Assembly: GCA_964652075.1 (NCBI GenBank)
Contig: CAZYZQ010000039.1
Span: 1-19,815, forward strand
Length of the DNA: 19,815 nt
Source: CAZYZQ01 sp964652075
GTDB taxonomy: Bacteria > Bacillota > Clostridia > Oscillospirales > Oscillospiraceae
Direction: 5' to 3'
Part shown: in pieces, positions 6,326-14,055 of the stretch
Layout: each line of letters starts with the position of its first letter
Position numbering within the stretch: position 1 is the first letter of the stretch
Program-made: the position numbers and the translations under genes
The notes under the pieces: generated by a model
The model's database searches: none
What the model was told of the DNA's origin: nothing
The model's input: the letters and a program-made list of their open reading frames with translations, nothing else

Positions 6326-7057
6326 TTATTTTTGAATATGCGCGCGCACCAGCAGCATCATGGGCCGCCGCAGCTCGTCCGCCATGCCGGGCAGCTCCAG
6401 CATCGACTCCGGCGGTTCCGCCTCCTCGACCACGTCGAGCACAAAGCCGCAGCGCAGCAGGCCCATCAGGATCTGCGTGAGCGTGTGGTGCTGCTTCAAA
6501 ACGTCGCAGCCCAGAAAGTGCGTCCTGCGCTCGCCGGGGCGGAAATAGTCATCCACCGGCCAGTATTTCGGCGTTCCGTCTTCCGCATAGACCCAGTCCT
6601 GTTCTACGCCGGCCGTAAAAACCGGATGCTCAATATTAAACAGGAAAATCCCGTCCGGTTTGAGCGTGTGCGCAACCTGCCGGAAGACCTCGTCCAGATC
6701 GGCAATGTAGTGCAGCGCCAGATTGGAGACGGCGAGGTCCCACCTGTTTTCCGGATACGCGTAGTCCTCGATCCCGCAGACGCGGTATGTCACCGCGGGC
6801 GATGCGTTGCGTGTCTTCGCCTCCGCAATCATCTTCTCGCTCAGATCCAGCCCCAGCACCTCCGCCGCGCCCTGCGACGCCGCAAAGGCACAGTGCCAGC
6901 CATACCCGCAGCCGAGATCCAACACGTGCTTGCCTGCCAGCGGCGGGAACAGCGGCCGCAGCTGATGCCACTCTCCGGCCGCCTCCAATCCGCCACGGCT
7001 GCGCGGCATCTGGGCGTAGGCTTCAAAAAGGCTTTCATCATCGTATTCACAATGCAC
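6326..7057 (-). CDS. Class I SAM-dependent methyltransferase
   Basis: A protein of about 243 residues with a Rossmann-type methyltransferase domain (Methyltransf_11/25 type). Motif I is HVLDLGCGYGWH, the acidic end of the second strand is VLGLDLSEKMI, motif IV-like is DLAVSNLALHYI, and a post-motif LKPDGIFLFNIEHPVF follows. The substrate cannot be told; nearby genes give no hint. No ATG fits: AGGAGG is followed two bases later by TTG (7063) and eight bases later by GTG (7057). The GTG has normal spacing and is taken as the start. It stands alone, with a promoter near 7248-7276 and its own terminator. Confidence 0.85.
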   Translation of the reverse strand: MHCEYDDESLFEAYAQMPRSRGGLEAAGEWHQLRPLFPPLAGKHVLDLGCGYGWHCAFAASQGAAEVLGLDLSEKMIAEAKTRNASPAVTYRVCGIEDYAYPENRWDLAVSNLALHYIADLDEVFRQVAHTLKPDGIFLFNIEHPVFTAGVEQDWVYAEDGTPKYWPVDDYFRPGERRTHFLGCDVLKQHHTLTQILMGLLRCGFVLDVVEEAEPPESMLELPGMADELRRPMMLLVRAHIQK

Positions 7058-7242
7058 AGCCAATTCCTCCTATTTTCATTCGCCATATCCACGATCGCCG
7101 TTAGCGCAGGGCTTCCTGTCAAAAATGCTGCCAGTTATGAAGTTGTGTTTTGCCGCTTTCCCAATGCGAAGCATCCCCCGCTGTTGTATCGCGATAAAGG
7201 AAGTAAGTTTTGCGGGGAATATAGAGAAACCCGAAATGATAT
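7058..7242 (-). other. Long 5' UTR of the methyltransferase gene
   Basis: From the predicted start of transcription (about 7242) to the GTG start codon is some 185 nt without a convincing gene. The RNA would contain a long-range CCCCGC/GCGGGG pair, a small GATGC-TTC-GCATT hairpin and the palindrome TATCGCGATA. I compared it by eye with common riboswitch classes (cobalamin, SAM, ZTP, preQ1) and found no match. The remaining stretch up to 7370, downstream of the hydrolase gene, shows no gene and no obvious terminator. Confidence 0.4.
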
Positions 7243-7247
7243 ATCTT

Positions 7248-7276
7248 ATCGTACCTCAAAGTGAAAACAATTGCAA
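7248..7276 (-). promoter_or_regulatory. Putative sigma-A promoter of the methyltransferase gene
   Basis: Minus-strand TTGCAA (7276-7271), a 17-base spacer and TACGAT (7253-7248). It is the best match in this 300-base gap. Confidence 0.65.
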
Positions 7277-7370
7277 GGTTTTTGCTGCGAAGGCTTAAAA
7301 CGTGGCCGGCAGCATACAAAGGCTTTATGCAGTTCCCCTTTTGTAGATTCATGCAAACCGAATGTCTTTC

Positions 7371-9068
7371 TTATTTGGACGGAATCACGGGAATTTGCAG
7401 GTAGCTGTCGTACTTTCCGCCGCAATGCACGGTGTGCAATCCACGGTTGCAGCCATCGTAGAGATTCTGTTCGGCTGGGTGCAGGCCGAGATAATCAAAC
7501 CCGGCAACGGACAGCTCCAGCGACTCTCCCGCATGGAAGCGCAGGCTCGTCGGCCAGAACGCGAGTTCTACCAGAACAATCTCACCCTTGTGCAAAAACT
7601 CCGGCGCAGCAAAGGATTGGTATGGCTCGTCCTCCGTAGACTTTTCCGGATCCAGCGCCCGGAGCGAAACACGCAGCATCGCATTGGGGCCGCCGTACTG
7701 CATCTCGATTCCGTCGTTAAAGACGTAGTGCCCATCCGCATCGATTTTTTGCAATTTGGCGTAAAGATCCATGTCCTTTGCAGCTTCAGCAGAGACCCAC
7801 AGGTGGAGCTTGCAGTAACCGGTAATCTCCGTCTGCTCATGAAACGTGTGTGTAAAGCGGATGCGGCCCTTTAAGTCGTCGCTCTGGTAGCTGACATGAC
7901 GCGGCATCGGCGGCATCTGCTCGCTCATATTCTCCGCGACCGGATCCAGATACAATTTCTGCATCCTCTGGCGCGCCAGCGGGAAGGTCTCCTCCGGGCG
8001 GCCAACGGTATCCGGATGGCTGATGTCCAGCACGCTCAGCCGGACACGCGGGGTCTTATCCCAGCCGTTGTCCTTTTTGTCTTTCAGGTAGTAGTCATAG
8101 AACTTCAGGATATCCTGCCGGTTCTCCGCCTGCTGCATGTCGCCCCACTCCTGCCGGTTGTGGACCCGCAGCCACTTTTCGCTGCTGCCAAGACGGCGGA
8201 AGCCCTCAAAGGTACCGTTGCAATGTACCTGCGAGCAGAAGGAGGCCACGATATACGCCGGGCATGTCACCTTTTCAAAGTCAGCTGCCTTTTCCCTCCA
8301 GAAGTCATTATAGAGCGGGTAGGCATACATCTCGGCGGGCAGGTCTTCCATCCGGTTGCGGCCAAAGCACATCCACTCACGCACAATAGAGGTGTGCGGA
8401 ATTCCGCCGCGCATATATTCGTCGCGATACATATTGCCGTGCCCCTCCCACGGCGCAATGCAGGTCAGATGCGGCGGATTCAGGGCGGCTGTGTACCATT
8501 GCGTGATGCCGAGCCAGCTGCTGCCGCCCATGGTGACACGCCCATTGCACCAGGGCTGCGCTGCCAGAAACTCAATGACATCATAGTTGTCAGTTGCATC
8601 CTGCGTGCCGAAATAATGGGCATCACCCTCGCTGTCGCCAACGCCGCGCGGATCCATGTAGACAACAGCGTAGCCGTTCGCCGTCCAAAATCCGGGGTCG
8701 GGCGCTTCCCACTGGTCGAAGCCGGACATGATGGACTTGGGGATGTGGCAGCGATCCTCACGCCCCACCATCAGATCCAGTTTATCGTAGTTGACATAGG
8801 AATCGCTCTTACCAAAGATAGAGGAGCAAAGAATTACCGGTACCTTCTCAGTTCCATCCGCCGGGCGGAACACATCGATGCGCACCCTGATGCCATCGCG
8901 CAGCGTAACTGCCACATCGCGCTCAACCGTCATTGCCGCCTCAAGGGGATGGTTTTCCGGGGAAACCTGATATCCCTTTTCATAGGTTTCAACTCCGGGG
9001 TGGAAGCCCTTATACTCGCAGAACGGATGTGTAAAGGGCGTTGTTTTTCGAAAAAAAGCAGGTTCCAT
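7371..9068 (-). CDS. CocE/NonD-family alpha/beta hydrolase
   Basis: A 565-residue serine hydrolase of the cocaine esterase / X-Pro dipeptidyl-peptidase S15 superfamily. The N-terminal alpha/beta domain has VILCSSIFGKSD, the oxyanion-region VVYMDPRGVGDSEG and the nucleophile S184 in MGGSSWLG. A cap follows, then a C-terminal jelly-roll domain from about 370 (KLYLDP, ITGYCKLHLWVSA, KGEIVLVELAF). Where CocE has its acid (GWYD), this protein reads VASFCSQVH, with no aspartate; the likely histidine is H303 in RVHNRQEW. Expected chemistry is ester or amide hydrolysis. No signal peptide is seen. AGGAGG eight bases before the ATG at 9068 sets the start; another ATG seven codons earlier directly abuts the previous stop codon. 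Last gene of the catabolic run. Confidence 0.85.
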   Translation of the reverse strand: MEPAFFRKTTPFTHPFCEYKGFHPGVETYEKGYQVSPENHPLEAAMTVERDVAVTLRDGIRVRIDVFRPADGTEKVPVILCSSIFGKSDSYVNYDKLDLMVGREDRCHIPKSIMSGFDQWEAPDPGFWTANGYAVVYMDPRGVGDSEGDAHYFGTQDATDNYDVIEFLAAQPWCNGRVTMGGSSWLGITQWYTAALNPPHLTCIAPWEGHGNMYRDEYMRGGIPHTSIVREWMCFGRNRMEDLPAEMYAYPLYNDFWREKAADFEKVTCPAYIVASFCSQVHCNGTFEGFRRLGSSEKWLRVHNRQEWGDMQQAENRQDILKFYDYYLKDKKDNGWDKTPRVRLSVLDISHPDTVGRPEETFPLARQRMQKLYLDPVAENMSEQMPPMPRHVSYQSDDLKGRIRFTHTFHEQTEITGYCKLHLWVSAEAAKDMDLYAKLQKIDADGHYVFNDGIEMQYGGPNAMLRVSLRALDPEKSTEDEPYQSFAAPEFLHKGEIVLVELAFWPTSLRFHAGESLELSVAGFDYLGLHPAEQNLYDGCNRGLHTVHCGGKYDSYLQIPVIPSK

Positions 9069-9089
9069 CGTGGTTGCCTCCTGTTGCAT

Positions 9090-9989
9090 TTAGTGCTTTA
9101 ATTTGAGTGTGAATGTCTCCTGATACTTGCCGTCGCCTGTCACCTCCACTTCCTCCGGCAGAACCAGAACCGGGCGAACACCGACGACATCGCTGGCGGA
9201 ATAGGTGTAGGAAACCGCACCATACGGGCTGGCAACGCGGTTCAGGAAGGAATAGCCAAGGTTGGCGCCGCGCATCCAATACCACCAGCCGTAAATCGGA
9301 TCGTAGATCTGAGGCGCCCCGTAGTGCGCGGTCTCACGCTCCGGATTGATCTCGCGGCCGTATTTGTCGCGCAGCTCCTGCGTCGGATAGGGCTTGAAGA
9401 AATGCGGATCATAGAAGATCGGCATCGGCGCGCCCTCATCCAGGCCGAAGTCGCTGCCCTTGCAAAGCTCTGTACGGCTGGGCAGGAACACCTTTGCGGT
9501 CAGATGCGCAATATGTCCCTCGTCCCTCCTGTCGCGGACAAGGTAGGCAACGTCTACAGGCTGCAGCGCATCGCGGAACGCCTTGGGAAACAGGGTTAGA
9601 AAACCGGGCCGGTCAGCGTAGCCCCACTCGTGATACAGCGTGTGATCAATGTCCGGCGGGCAGTCCAGATCGTGCTGCGGCGTATACCAGTTCTCCTGAT
9701 CGCTCTCCAACCACTGACGGATATTGCTCTTTCCGTAATCATTCAGGCCAAACCTGTAGCTCTGTTCAAAAATGTGATAACTTTTCCCGTCCTTGATGGG
9801 CCGCTCCGGCTCCCGGGCATCGAAGCATGCAATATCCACGACCTTCTCCGTAATCAGCGTTGTGCCGGGGTGACCGGGGTGCTTCTGATCCGCAACCAAA
9901 AATCGCATACCGCTGTCCGGTTCTAAAACAGCTGCACCGGGCGGCACTTCCCCCAAAAAAGCAGGATGTTTATGCATATGCTCTCTCAT
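9090..9989 (-). CDS. DUF6273-type protein of unknown function
   Basis: A 299-residue protein. The segment RFGLNDYGKSNIRQWLES (80-95) and the C-terminal pattern WWYWMRGAN ... SYTYSASDVVGVRPVLVL are the usual hallmarks of DUF6273 domains, which are common in Clostridia as parts of surface or phage-linked proteins and have no proven function. The fold is sometimes compared with formylglycine-generating enzymes, but no catalytic cysteine pair is evident. No signal peptide or membrane segment is present. It starts at an ATG overlapping the stop of the cysteine-rich gene (ATGA); AGGAGG is 13 bases upstream. Its stop is followed immediately by the hydrolase gene, so it is an integral part of this metabolic operon, an unusual place for the family. 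Confidence 0.75.
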   Translation of the reverse strand: MREHMHKHPAFLGEVPPGAAVLEPDSGMRFLVADQKHPGHPGTTLITEKVVDIACFDAREPERPIKDGKSYHIFEQSYRFGLNDYGKSNIRQWLESDQENWYTPQHDLDCPPDIDHTLYHEWGYADRPGFLTLFPKAFRDALQPVDVAYLVRDRRDEGHIAHLTAKVFLPSRTELCKGSDFGLDEGAPMPIFYDPHFFKPYPTQELRDKYGREINPERETAHYGAPQIYDPIYGWWYWMRGANLGYSFLNRVASPYGAVSYTYSASDVVGVRPVLVLPEEVEVTGDGKYQETFTLKLKH

Positions 9990-10246
9990 TTAATGATGTA
10001 CGCCTCCTTGTCGCAGAGGAACTCCTCACGGCGGCAGAATGTGCCCTCGTTCGTAACAATGCCCCGCTCTCCAAACATGCGGCGCAGATCCTCGTGGTGT
10101 GCATAGCAGTACTGGCAAAAGCCATGGTTGGGGCAGGTGCGGGTTCTGCACGGGCAGTCCGGGTTCATTCGCATATCCTCCGGAATAATGCTGTACGCCT
10201 CCTCCATGCCTCCCTGATTTGGTATGAGTCCGATTTCACTTCTCAT
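9986..10246 (-). CDS. Cysteine-rich small protein, probably metal-binding
   Basis: An 86-residue protein. Its core has the pattern C-x-C-x4-C-x5-C-x2-C-x2-HH (C31, C33, C38, C44, C47, H50, H51), with two further cysteines at 71 and 78. This resembles small Firmicutes proteins with a CPC...CPNHG...C..C...H core, usually annotated as hypothetical, and suggests zinc or iron-sulfur binding. No function is known. It starts with ATGA overlap on the aldolase stop codon, GGAGGA lies upstream, and it overlaps the DUF6273 gene by four bases, so translation of the three genes is coupled. It might be a partner of the DUF6273 protein or of the dehydratase; this is inference. Confidence 0.75.
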   Translation of the reverse strand: MRSEIGLIPNQGGMEEAYSIIPEDMRMNPDCPCRTRTCPNHGFCQYCYAHHEDLRRMFGERGIVTNEGTFCRREEFLCDKEAYIIK

Positions 10247-11166
10247 CTGTCATTCCTCCCGTTTTGTGATGAAAGCAGGCCGTTTTCCTGCATGATTGTT
10301 TTGATCCTTACGACGCCGTTTTCATCCGGGGATAGGAACGGCGTCGTGTGATACGGCGCCACCGGAAGGCCGCGCAGTGCCATGGCGGTCTTCATCGCCG
10401 GCATGAACGGCTGGCCGACGGAATACAGCTCCATCAGCCGGTCTGCTTTCTGCTGTTGCGCGGCCATCTGCTCCGTATCCCCCGCGTTGATGGCGCGGCA
10501 CCACGCGCTGAACACCTCCGGCGCGAGGTTGGACAGGCCGCCGATGCAGCCCGTGCCGCCGGCGTAGACACAGTGAATAAGATTCTCGTCGAAGCCCGCA
10601 TACATTTCAAAATCCGGGAACTCCGGCAGAACTGTGGTCAGCACCTTGCGGGTATGGCCGAAATCGGCGACCGAGTCCTTGTAGCCGACAATGTTCGGAT
10701 ATTTGCGCAGCAGGCGCAATGTAATCTCCGCGCTGAGATCATGCACAGTTCTATCCGGATAATTGTACAGAAACACCGGCCCCTTGATGTTCGGAACAAC
10801 TGCATCGTACCACGCCTCAATGCTCGCATCGGAGAGCGCGAAATAGTACGGCGTTATCACAAACACTGCGTCTGCACCGGCGGACAGCGCGTCGTTGGAG
10901 AGCTCGATGGTTTCATCCGCGCGCAGGCAGCAGGTTCCGATATAAACCTTTGTGCGGCCCTTACAGACAGCGCACGCCGCATCGATGATCTGGTGCTTCT
11001 GCTCGTTCGTCAGCGCAAAGAACTCGCCGCTGGAACCCATGAACAGGATACCGTCCATGCCACCCGCGATCAGATGCTCCCAGATCGCACGGTTCGCCGC
11101 CATATCCAGTCCGCCGTCCGCGTCAAACGCTGTCACAACCGGGGTTACAAATTTTGCCTGTTTCAT
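10243..11166 (-). CDS. DHDPS/N-acetylneuraminate-lyase family aldolase
   Basis: A 307-residue class I lyase. The GTTGE-type motif is GSSGEF (44-49), the catalytic tyrosine is Y134 in YNYPDRT, and the Schiff-base lysine is K163 in VGYKDS. Family members condense or cleave pyruvate with an aldehyde: DapA in lysine synthesis, NanA on sialic acid, and KDG or KDPG-type aldolases on 2-keto-3-deoxy sugar acids. Position directly behind a UxaA-type dehydratase and a LarA-type protein argues for cleavage of a 2-keto-3-deoxy acid to pyruvate plus an aldehyde rather than lysine biosynthesis. GGAGAG precedes the ATG; the gap to the upstream gene is 12 bases. Naming it dapA would be misleading. Confidence 0.88.
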   Translation of the reverse strand: MKQAKFVTPVVTAFDADGGLDMAANRAIWEHLIAGGMDGILFMGSSGEFFALTNEQKHQIIDAACAVCKGRTKVYIGTCCLRADETIELSNDALSAGADAVFVITPYYFALSDASIEAWYDAVVPNIKGPVFLYNYPDRTVHDLSAEITLRLLRKYPNIVGYKDSVADFGHTRKVLTTVLPEFPDFEMYAGFDENLIHCVYAGGTGCIGGLSNLAPEVFSAWCRAINAGDTEQMAAQQQKADRLMELYSVGQPFMPAMKTAMALRGLPVAPYHTTPFLSPDENGVVRIKTIMQENGLLSSQNGRNDR

Positions 11167-11178
11167 TGCCGTCTCTCC

Positions 11179-12348
11179 TTACACATAGTTGCACAGCCGC
11201 GCAATCGCAATTTCGTTGAATCCCATACGCTCTGCGGCAGGCTGCCTGCCGTTTGCCACCGCAATGGCAAGCTCCAACAGCGCATCCCCCATCTCATCCA
11301 GCGTCTTTTCACCATAGAGGATGGGACTGGCATCCACATCAAGATTGACCGGCATCTTCGCATAGGTTTCGCGGTTGCCGGTGATTTTGATGACCGGTGC
11401 AATGGGATTCCCGACCGGCGAGCCACGCCCGGAGGAAAACACAATCAGTTGTGCGCCGCCCGCGACCATCCCTGCAACGGATGACGGGTCGTTGCCCGGC
11501 GTATCCATAATGACAAGGCCATGCTCCGTGATTTGCTTTGCATAGTCATAGACCGCCCTGACAGGTGCACAGCCGCCCTTGTGGATACAGCCGAGGGACT
11601 TCTCCTCCAATGTCGTGATACCGCCCGCCTTGTTGCCGGGCGACGGGTTCCCTTCACGCACCTGCTCGCCCACCAGCGCCAGCGCCTTTTCATAGCGGTA
11701 GACGATTTCCAGAATCCGGTCATGGATCTCCTGATTCACAGCGCGCGCCGCAAGGATATGCTCTGCGCCGATAAATTCTGTTGTTTCGGACAGGATCGCT
11801 GTGCCGCCCTGTGCGACCACGCGGTCGCTGAGCGCGCCGATCAGCGGGTTCGCGGCGAGGCCGCTGGTCGGATCGCTGCCGCCGCACTCCGTACCAACGA
11901 TCAACCGGCTGAGCGGCACTGCCGTGCGCTCACACTTCGCAGCCTCCGCCAGCATCCGGCGGGCTGCTTCAGCAGCTTTTTCCACCGTGGCCGGCGTACC
12001 GCCGCACGCTTGGATGACGAAGCCGGCCAGCGGCTTATTCGTTCTTTTTTGGATTTCCTGCTTCACCAGATCGAGCTGGCAGTTCTCGCAACCGAGCGAC
12101 ACCAGGATCGTGCCATAGACGTTCGGATTCGCCGCGAACCCCGCAAGCACGTCCATCGTCAACTGCTGATCCCCCGGGACCTGGCTGCACCCGTTCTGAT
12201 TGTGAAAGGTAATGACACCCGGCACTTCCCGGGCAATCTTCTCCGCAGTGTCCGAGGCGCAGACGCTGCACGGCAGCACCAGCACATGGTTGCGAATCCC
12301 AACCCCGCCATCCGGGCGGACATAGCCCATAAAGCTGCGCTGCATCAT
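11179..12348 (-). CDS. UxaA-family hydrolase/lyase, large (C-terminal type) subunit
   Basis: A 389-residue protein of the altronate/galactarate dehydratase family (UxaA/GarD C-terminal region), also the family of SuyB, the large subunit of (R)-sulfolactate sulfo-lyase. Signatures are GYVRPDGGVGIRNHVLVLP (8-26), ECGGSDPTSGLAANPLIG (154-171), ETTEFIGAEH (188-197) and GNKAGGITTLEEKSLG (238-253). Family enzymes use a metal to remove water (or sulfite) beta to a carboxylate, giving a 2-keto-3-deoxy acid (or pyruvate). Cysteines at 54, 87 and 155 may be metal or cluster ligands. The N-terminal SAF domain of one-piece UxaA is absent here and is supplied by the overlapping upstream gene (ATGA). The substrate cannot be chosen from sequence alone. 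Confidence 0.88.
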   Translation of the reverse strand: MMQRSFMGYVRPDGGVGIRNHVLVLPCSVCASDTAEKIAREVPGVITFHNQNGCSQVPGDQQLTMDVLAGFAANPNVYGTILVSLGCENCQLDLVKQEIQKRTNKPLAGFVIQACGGTPATVEKAAEAARRMLAEAAKCERTAVPLSRLIVGTECGGSDPTSGLAANPLIGALSDRVVAQGGTAILSETTEFIGAEHILAARAVNQEIHDRILEIVYRYEKALALVGEQVREGNPSPGNKAGGITTLEEKSLGCIHKGGCAPVRAVYDYAKQITEHGLVIMDTPGNDPSSVAGMVAGGAQLIVFSSGRGSPVGNPIAPVIKITGNRETYAKMPVNLDVDASPILYGEKTLDEMGDALLELAIAVANGRQPAAERMGFNEIAIARLCNYV

Positions 12349-12611
12349 GCCAGCACCTCTCGCCTGCTCTCCACATTGTGCGTATGTACGTGACTGCCCG
12401 CTTTGATCTCACAGGCGGCAATGCCGATATGCTCACCGTACTTCACAATCGGCGCGCCCTGCGGTATGTCCCGCAGCGCAATCTTATGATAGATCGGAAT
12501 CTCTTCCAAGGCTGTTACATTGCCGCCAAAGAACTCAACCGTACCGCCTGCCGGGATCGGCTCAATTACGGTTGCGACGGAGTCCCTGTCTGTGACTCTA
12601 ACTGCATTCAT
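12345..12611 (-). CDS. UxaA-family SAF-domain subunit (SuyA-like)
   Basis: An 88-residue SAF domain protein, starting MNAVRVTDRDSVATVIEPIP and ending with HKIALRDIPQGAPIVKYGE and AGSHVHTHNVES, the hallmark of the N-terminal domain of altronate/galactarate dehydratases. As a separate small subunit it has the same architecture as SuyA, the roughly 8-kDa partner of SuyB. The KYGE and HVHTHN elements probably help form the active site. The frame extends upstream, but AGGAGG six bases before this ATG (12611) fixes the start; that Shine-Dalgarno overlaps the stop codon of the LarA-like gene. It overlaps the large-subunit gene by ATGA. Confidence 0.88.
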   Translation of the reverse strand: MNAVRVTDRDSVATVIEPIPAGGTVEFFGGNVTALEEIPIYHKIALRDIPQGAPIVKYGEHIGIAACEIKAGSHVHTHNVESRREVLA

Positions 12612-12621
12612 GTCCTGCCTC

Positions 12622-13896
12622 CTAAAACAGATTTCCATCCGCGTCAAACTGCCAATCATACGGCTCCCCCAGCACTTCCAAATTGGGATTTGCCAGTGCC
12701 TGCGGCAGAAGCCCCTCGGATATCTCAAGATATTCAATATGCATCGTGTCAGGGATACGAATGACCTTCTTGTTGTCAGGATCATCTGCCTCGGGGCAGC
12801 AGTGCAGCGCCAGCTGGATGGCCTCGCGGTCATTGTCCATGATCATTGGGATCTTCATCAGATGCAGAAACGTGTTCGTTACGCCGGTCGGGTATGTCAT
12901 TTCCAGCTTCATCTTGTTCACAAGACGGCGGCAGGTGACATCCGCCAGTCCCATCCCCTGCGCGTTGCCATGCGTCTCGTCCGTCAGGTCGAGCACAACC
13001 ACCTTTTCCGCCTGAATTCCCCCTGATGCGTATTTCGTACAGAAGCGCCCCGTGATGTTCGGGTCCATGCCGTCGCCCGAAATGTTTTTCCCGATCTTGT
13101 CCACGATCAGCACGTCGCACTTGTCAAAGAGCAGCTTTGCAATTGTTGTATAGGACATGTCACGGAGCTTTGGCTCCTCCGTGATGATCTCCTCCGGCGT
13201 CATGGCCTGAATGAGGCAAGTCTCGTCATAGGCATTTTCCAGCAGCGCAACGCCGCCGAGTACCGGCGCATTGTCCAGAATCGTTCTGCCGTATTCCTCA
13301 ATTAGCTCGTGCATAATGGCCGGGCTCTGCCCGTGGATCGCACCGGCGCCATGCTGCTTGCCAAGGCCGATCGCCATCATTTTCATAAGCCCGCTCTCAT
13401 AGCGGCCGCGATAGGAGGTGTGCGGCTTTATGCGATTAAAGAGCAGGATGCCGTCTGCCGCGGCAGCATTTTTATCAATGCGTACCGGCTTGTGCCGAAC
13501 CGGCGAACTGCCGATCTCAACGGTGTCCATGTCGCACATCACCGGGCAGTCCATCGCCTCCTCGGTGATGCCGTAGTCGGTCAGGATCTGGCGCTGGCCC
13601 TCAGAGGTCGCGCCGCCATGACTGCCCATCGCCGCCACAATGAACGGCTTCGCGCCCTTTTCTTTGAGATAATCTATGATCGTACGCGTCATCAAGGCGT
13701 AATGGCAGATACCCCGGCTGCCGCATGTCACCGCAATCCGCATGCCCGGCTTGATACGCTTCTCCAGATGTGCCAGCTCCCTGCGCAGAGTCGGTACAAT
13801 TTCCGCCTCTGGAATGCAGGTTTTGTCAAAATTTTGACGTACCCGCACCATGCGCGGGATTGACTCTTTTTGTATCAGTGCTGTTACAACGTCCAT
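12622..13896 (-). CDS. LarA-like nickel-pincer-dependent racemase/epimerase (DUF2088)
   Basis: A 424-residue protein of the lactate racemase family. Candidate active-site residues are H93 (MGSHGGAT), H159 (IKPHTSYRG), K172 (GLMKMM) and H188 (AIHGQ). Their spacings H93-H159 (66) and K172-H188 (16) equal those I recall for His108-His174 and Lys184-His200 of Lactobacillus LarA, where the lysine anchors the nickel-pincer nucleotide and His200 binds nickel. Homologues include racemases or 2-epimerases of lactate, malate and gluconate-type hydroxy acids. Maturation genes larB, larC and larE are not in the window. GGAGGG is six bases before the ATG. It heads the tight catabolic run, ten bases before the SAF gene. 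Confidence 0.82.
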   Translation of the reverse strand: MDVVTALIQKESIPRMVRVRQNFDKTCIPEAEIVPTLRRELAHLEKRIKPGMRIAVTCGSRGICHYALMTRTIIDYLKEKGAKPFIVAAMGSHGGATSEGQRQILTDYGITEEAMDCPVMCDMDTVEIGSSPVRHKPVRIDKNAAAADGILLFNRIKPHTSYRGRYESGLMKMMAIGLGKQHGAGAIHGQSPAIMHELIEEYGRTILDNAPVLGGVALLENAYDETCLIQAMTPEEIITEEPKLRDMSYTTIAKLLFDKCDVLIVDKIGKNISGDGMDPNITGRFCTKYASGGIQAEKVVVLDLTDETHGNAQGMGLADVTCRRLVNKMKLEMTYPTGVTNTFLHLMKIPMIMDNDREAIQLALHCCPEADDPDNKKVIRIPDTMHIEYLEISEGLLPQALANPNLEVLGEPYDWQFDADGNLF

Positions 13897-14010
13897 ACGC
13901 CGCCCTCCATCCTGCGTCCTGTTTCGGAATCTGTTTTGTAGCTTTTCACTGTTTGTGGTCGAATTGCACGCGTTAAGCGCAGACTTTCGCGGTGCGGAAA
14001 TATGCGCAAA

Positions 14011-14039
14011 GCTGACACCGCCCGAAAAGCGGTGTCAGC
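14011..14039 (-). terminator. Strong intercistronic hairpin after the solute-binding protein gene
   Basis: A perfect 11-bp stem GCTGACACCGC/GCGGTGTCAGC with a 7-base loop begins 17 bases after the stop codon of the solute-binding protein gene, with only a short TTT after it. Such hairpins often protect the binding-protein mRNA and lower expression of the genes that follow. The 159-base gap to the LarA-like gene has no convincing new promoter, so the catabolic genes probably depend on read-through. Confidence 0.7.
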
Positions 14040-14055
14040 AAGCTATCAGGTAATC

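Noticed and set aside
7058..7242. Possible cobalamin riboswitch before the methyltransferase
   Set aside because: A GGGAAAG-like word is present, but the conserved GCCACTG box and other B12-box elements are missing.
7119..7352. 77-codon minus-strand frame between the methyltransferase and hydrolase genes
   Set aside because: It overlaps the best promoter in the gap, has no Shine-Dalgarno, and resembles no protein; better explained as 5' UTR and intergenic DNA.
10243..11166. Annotation as dapA (lysine biosynthesis)
   Set aside because: The fold family is shared, but the gene is locked into a sugar-acid-type operon without any lysine-pathway neighbours.
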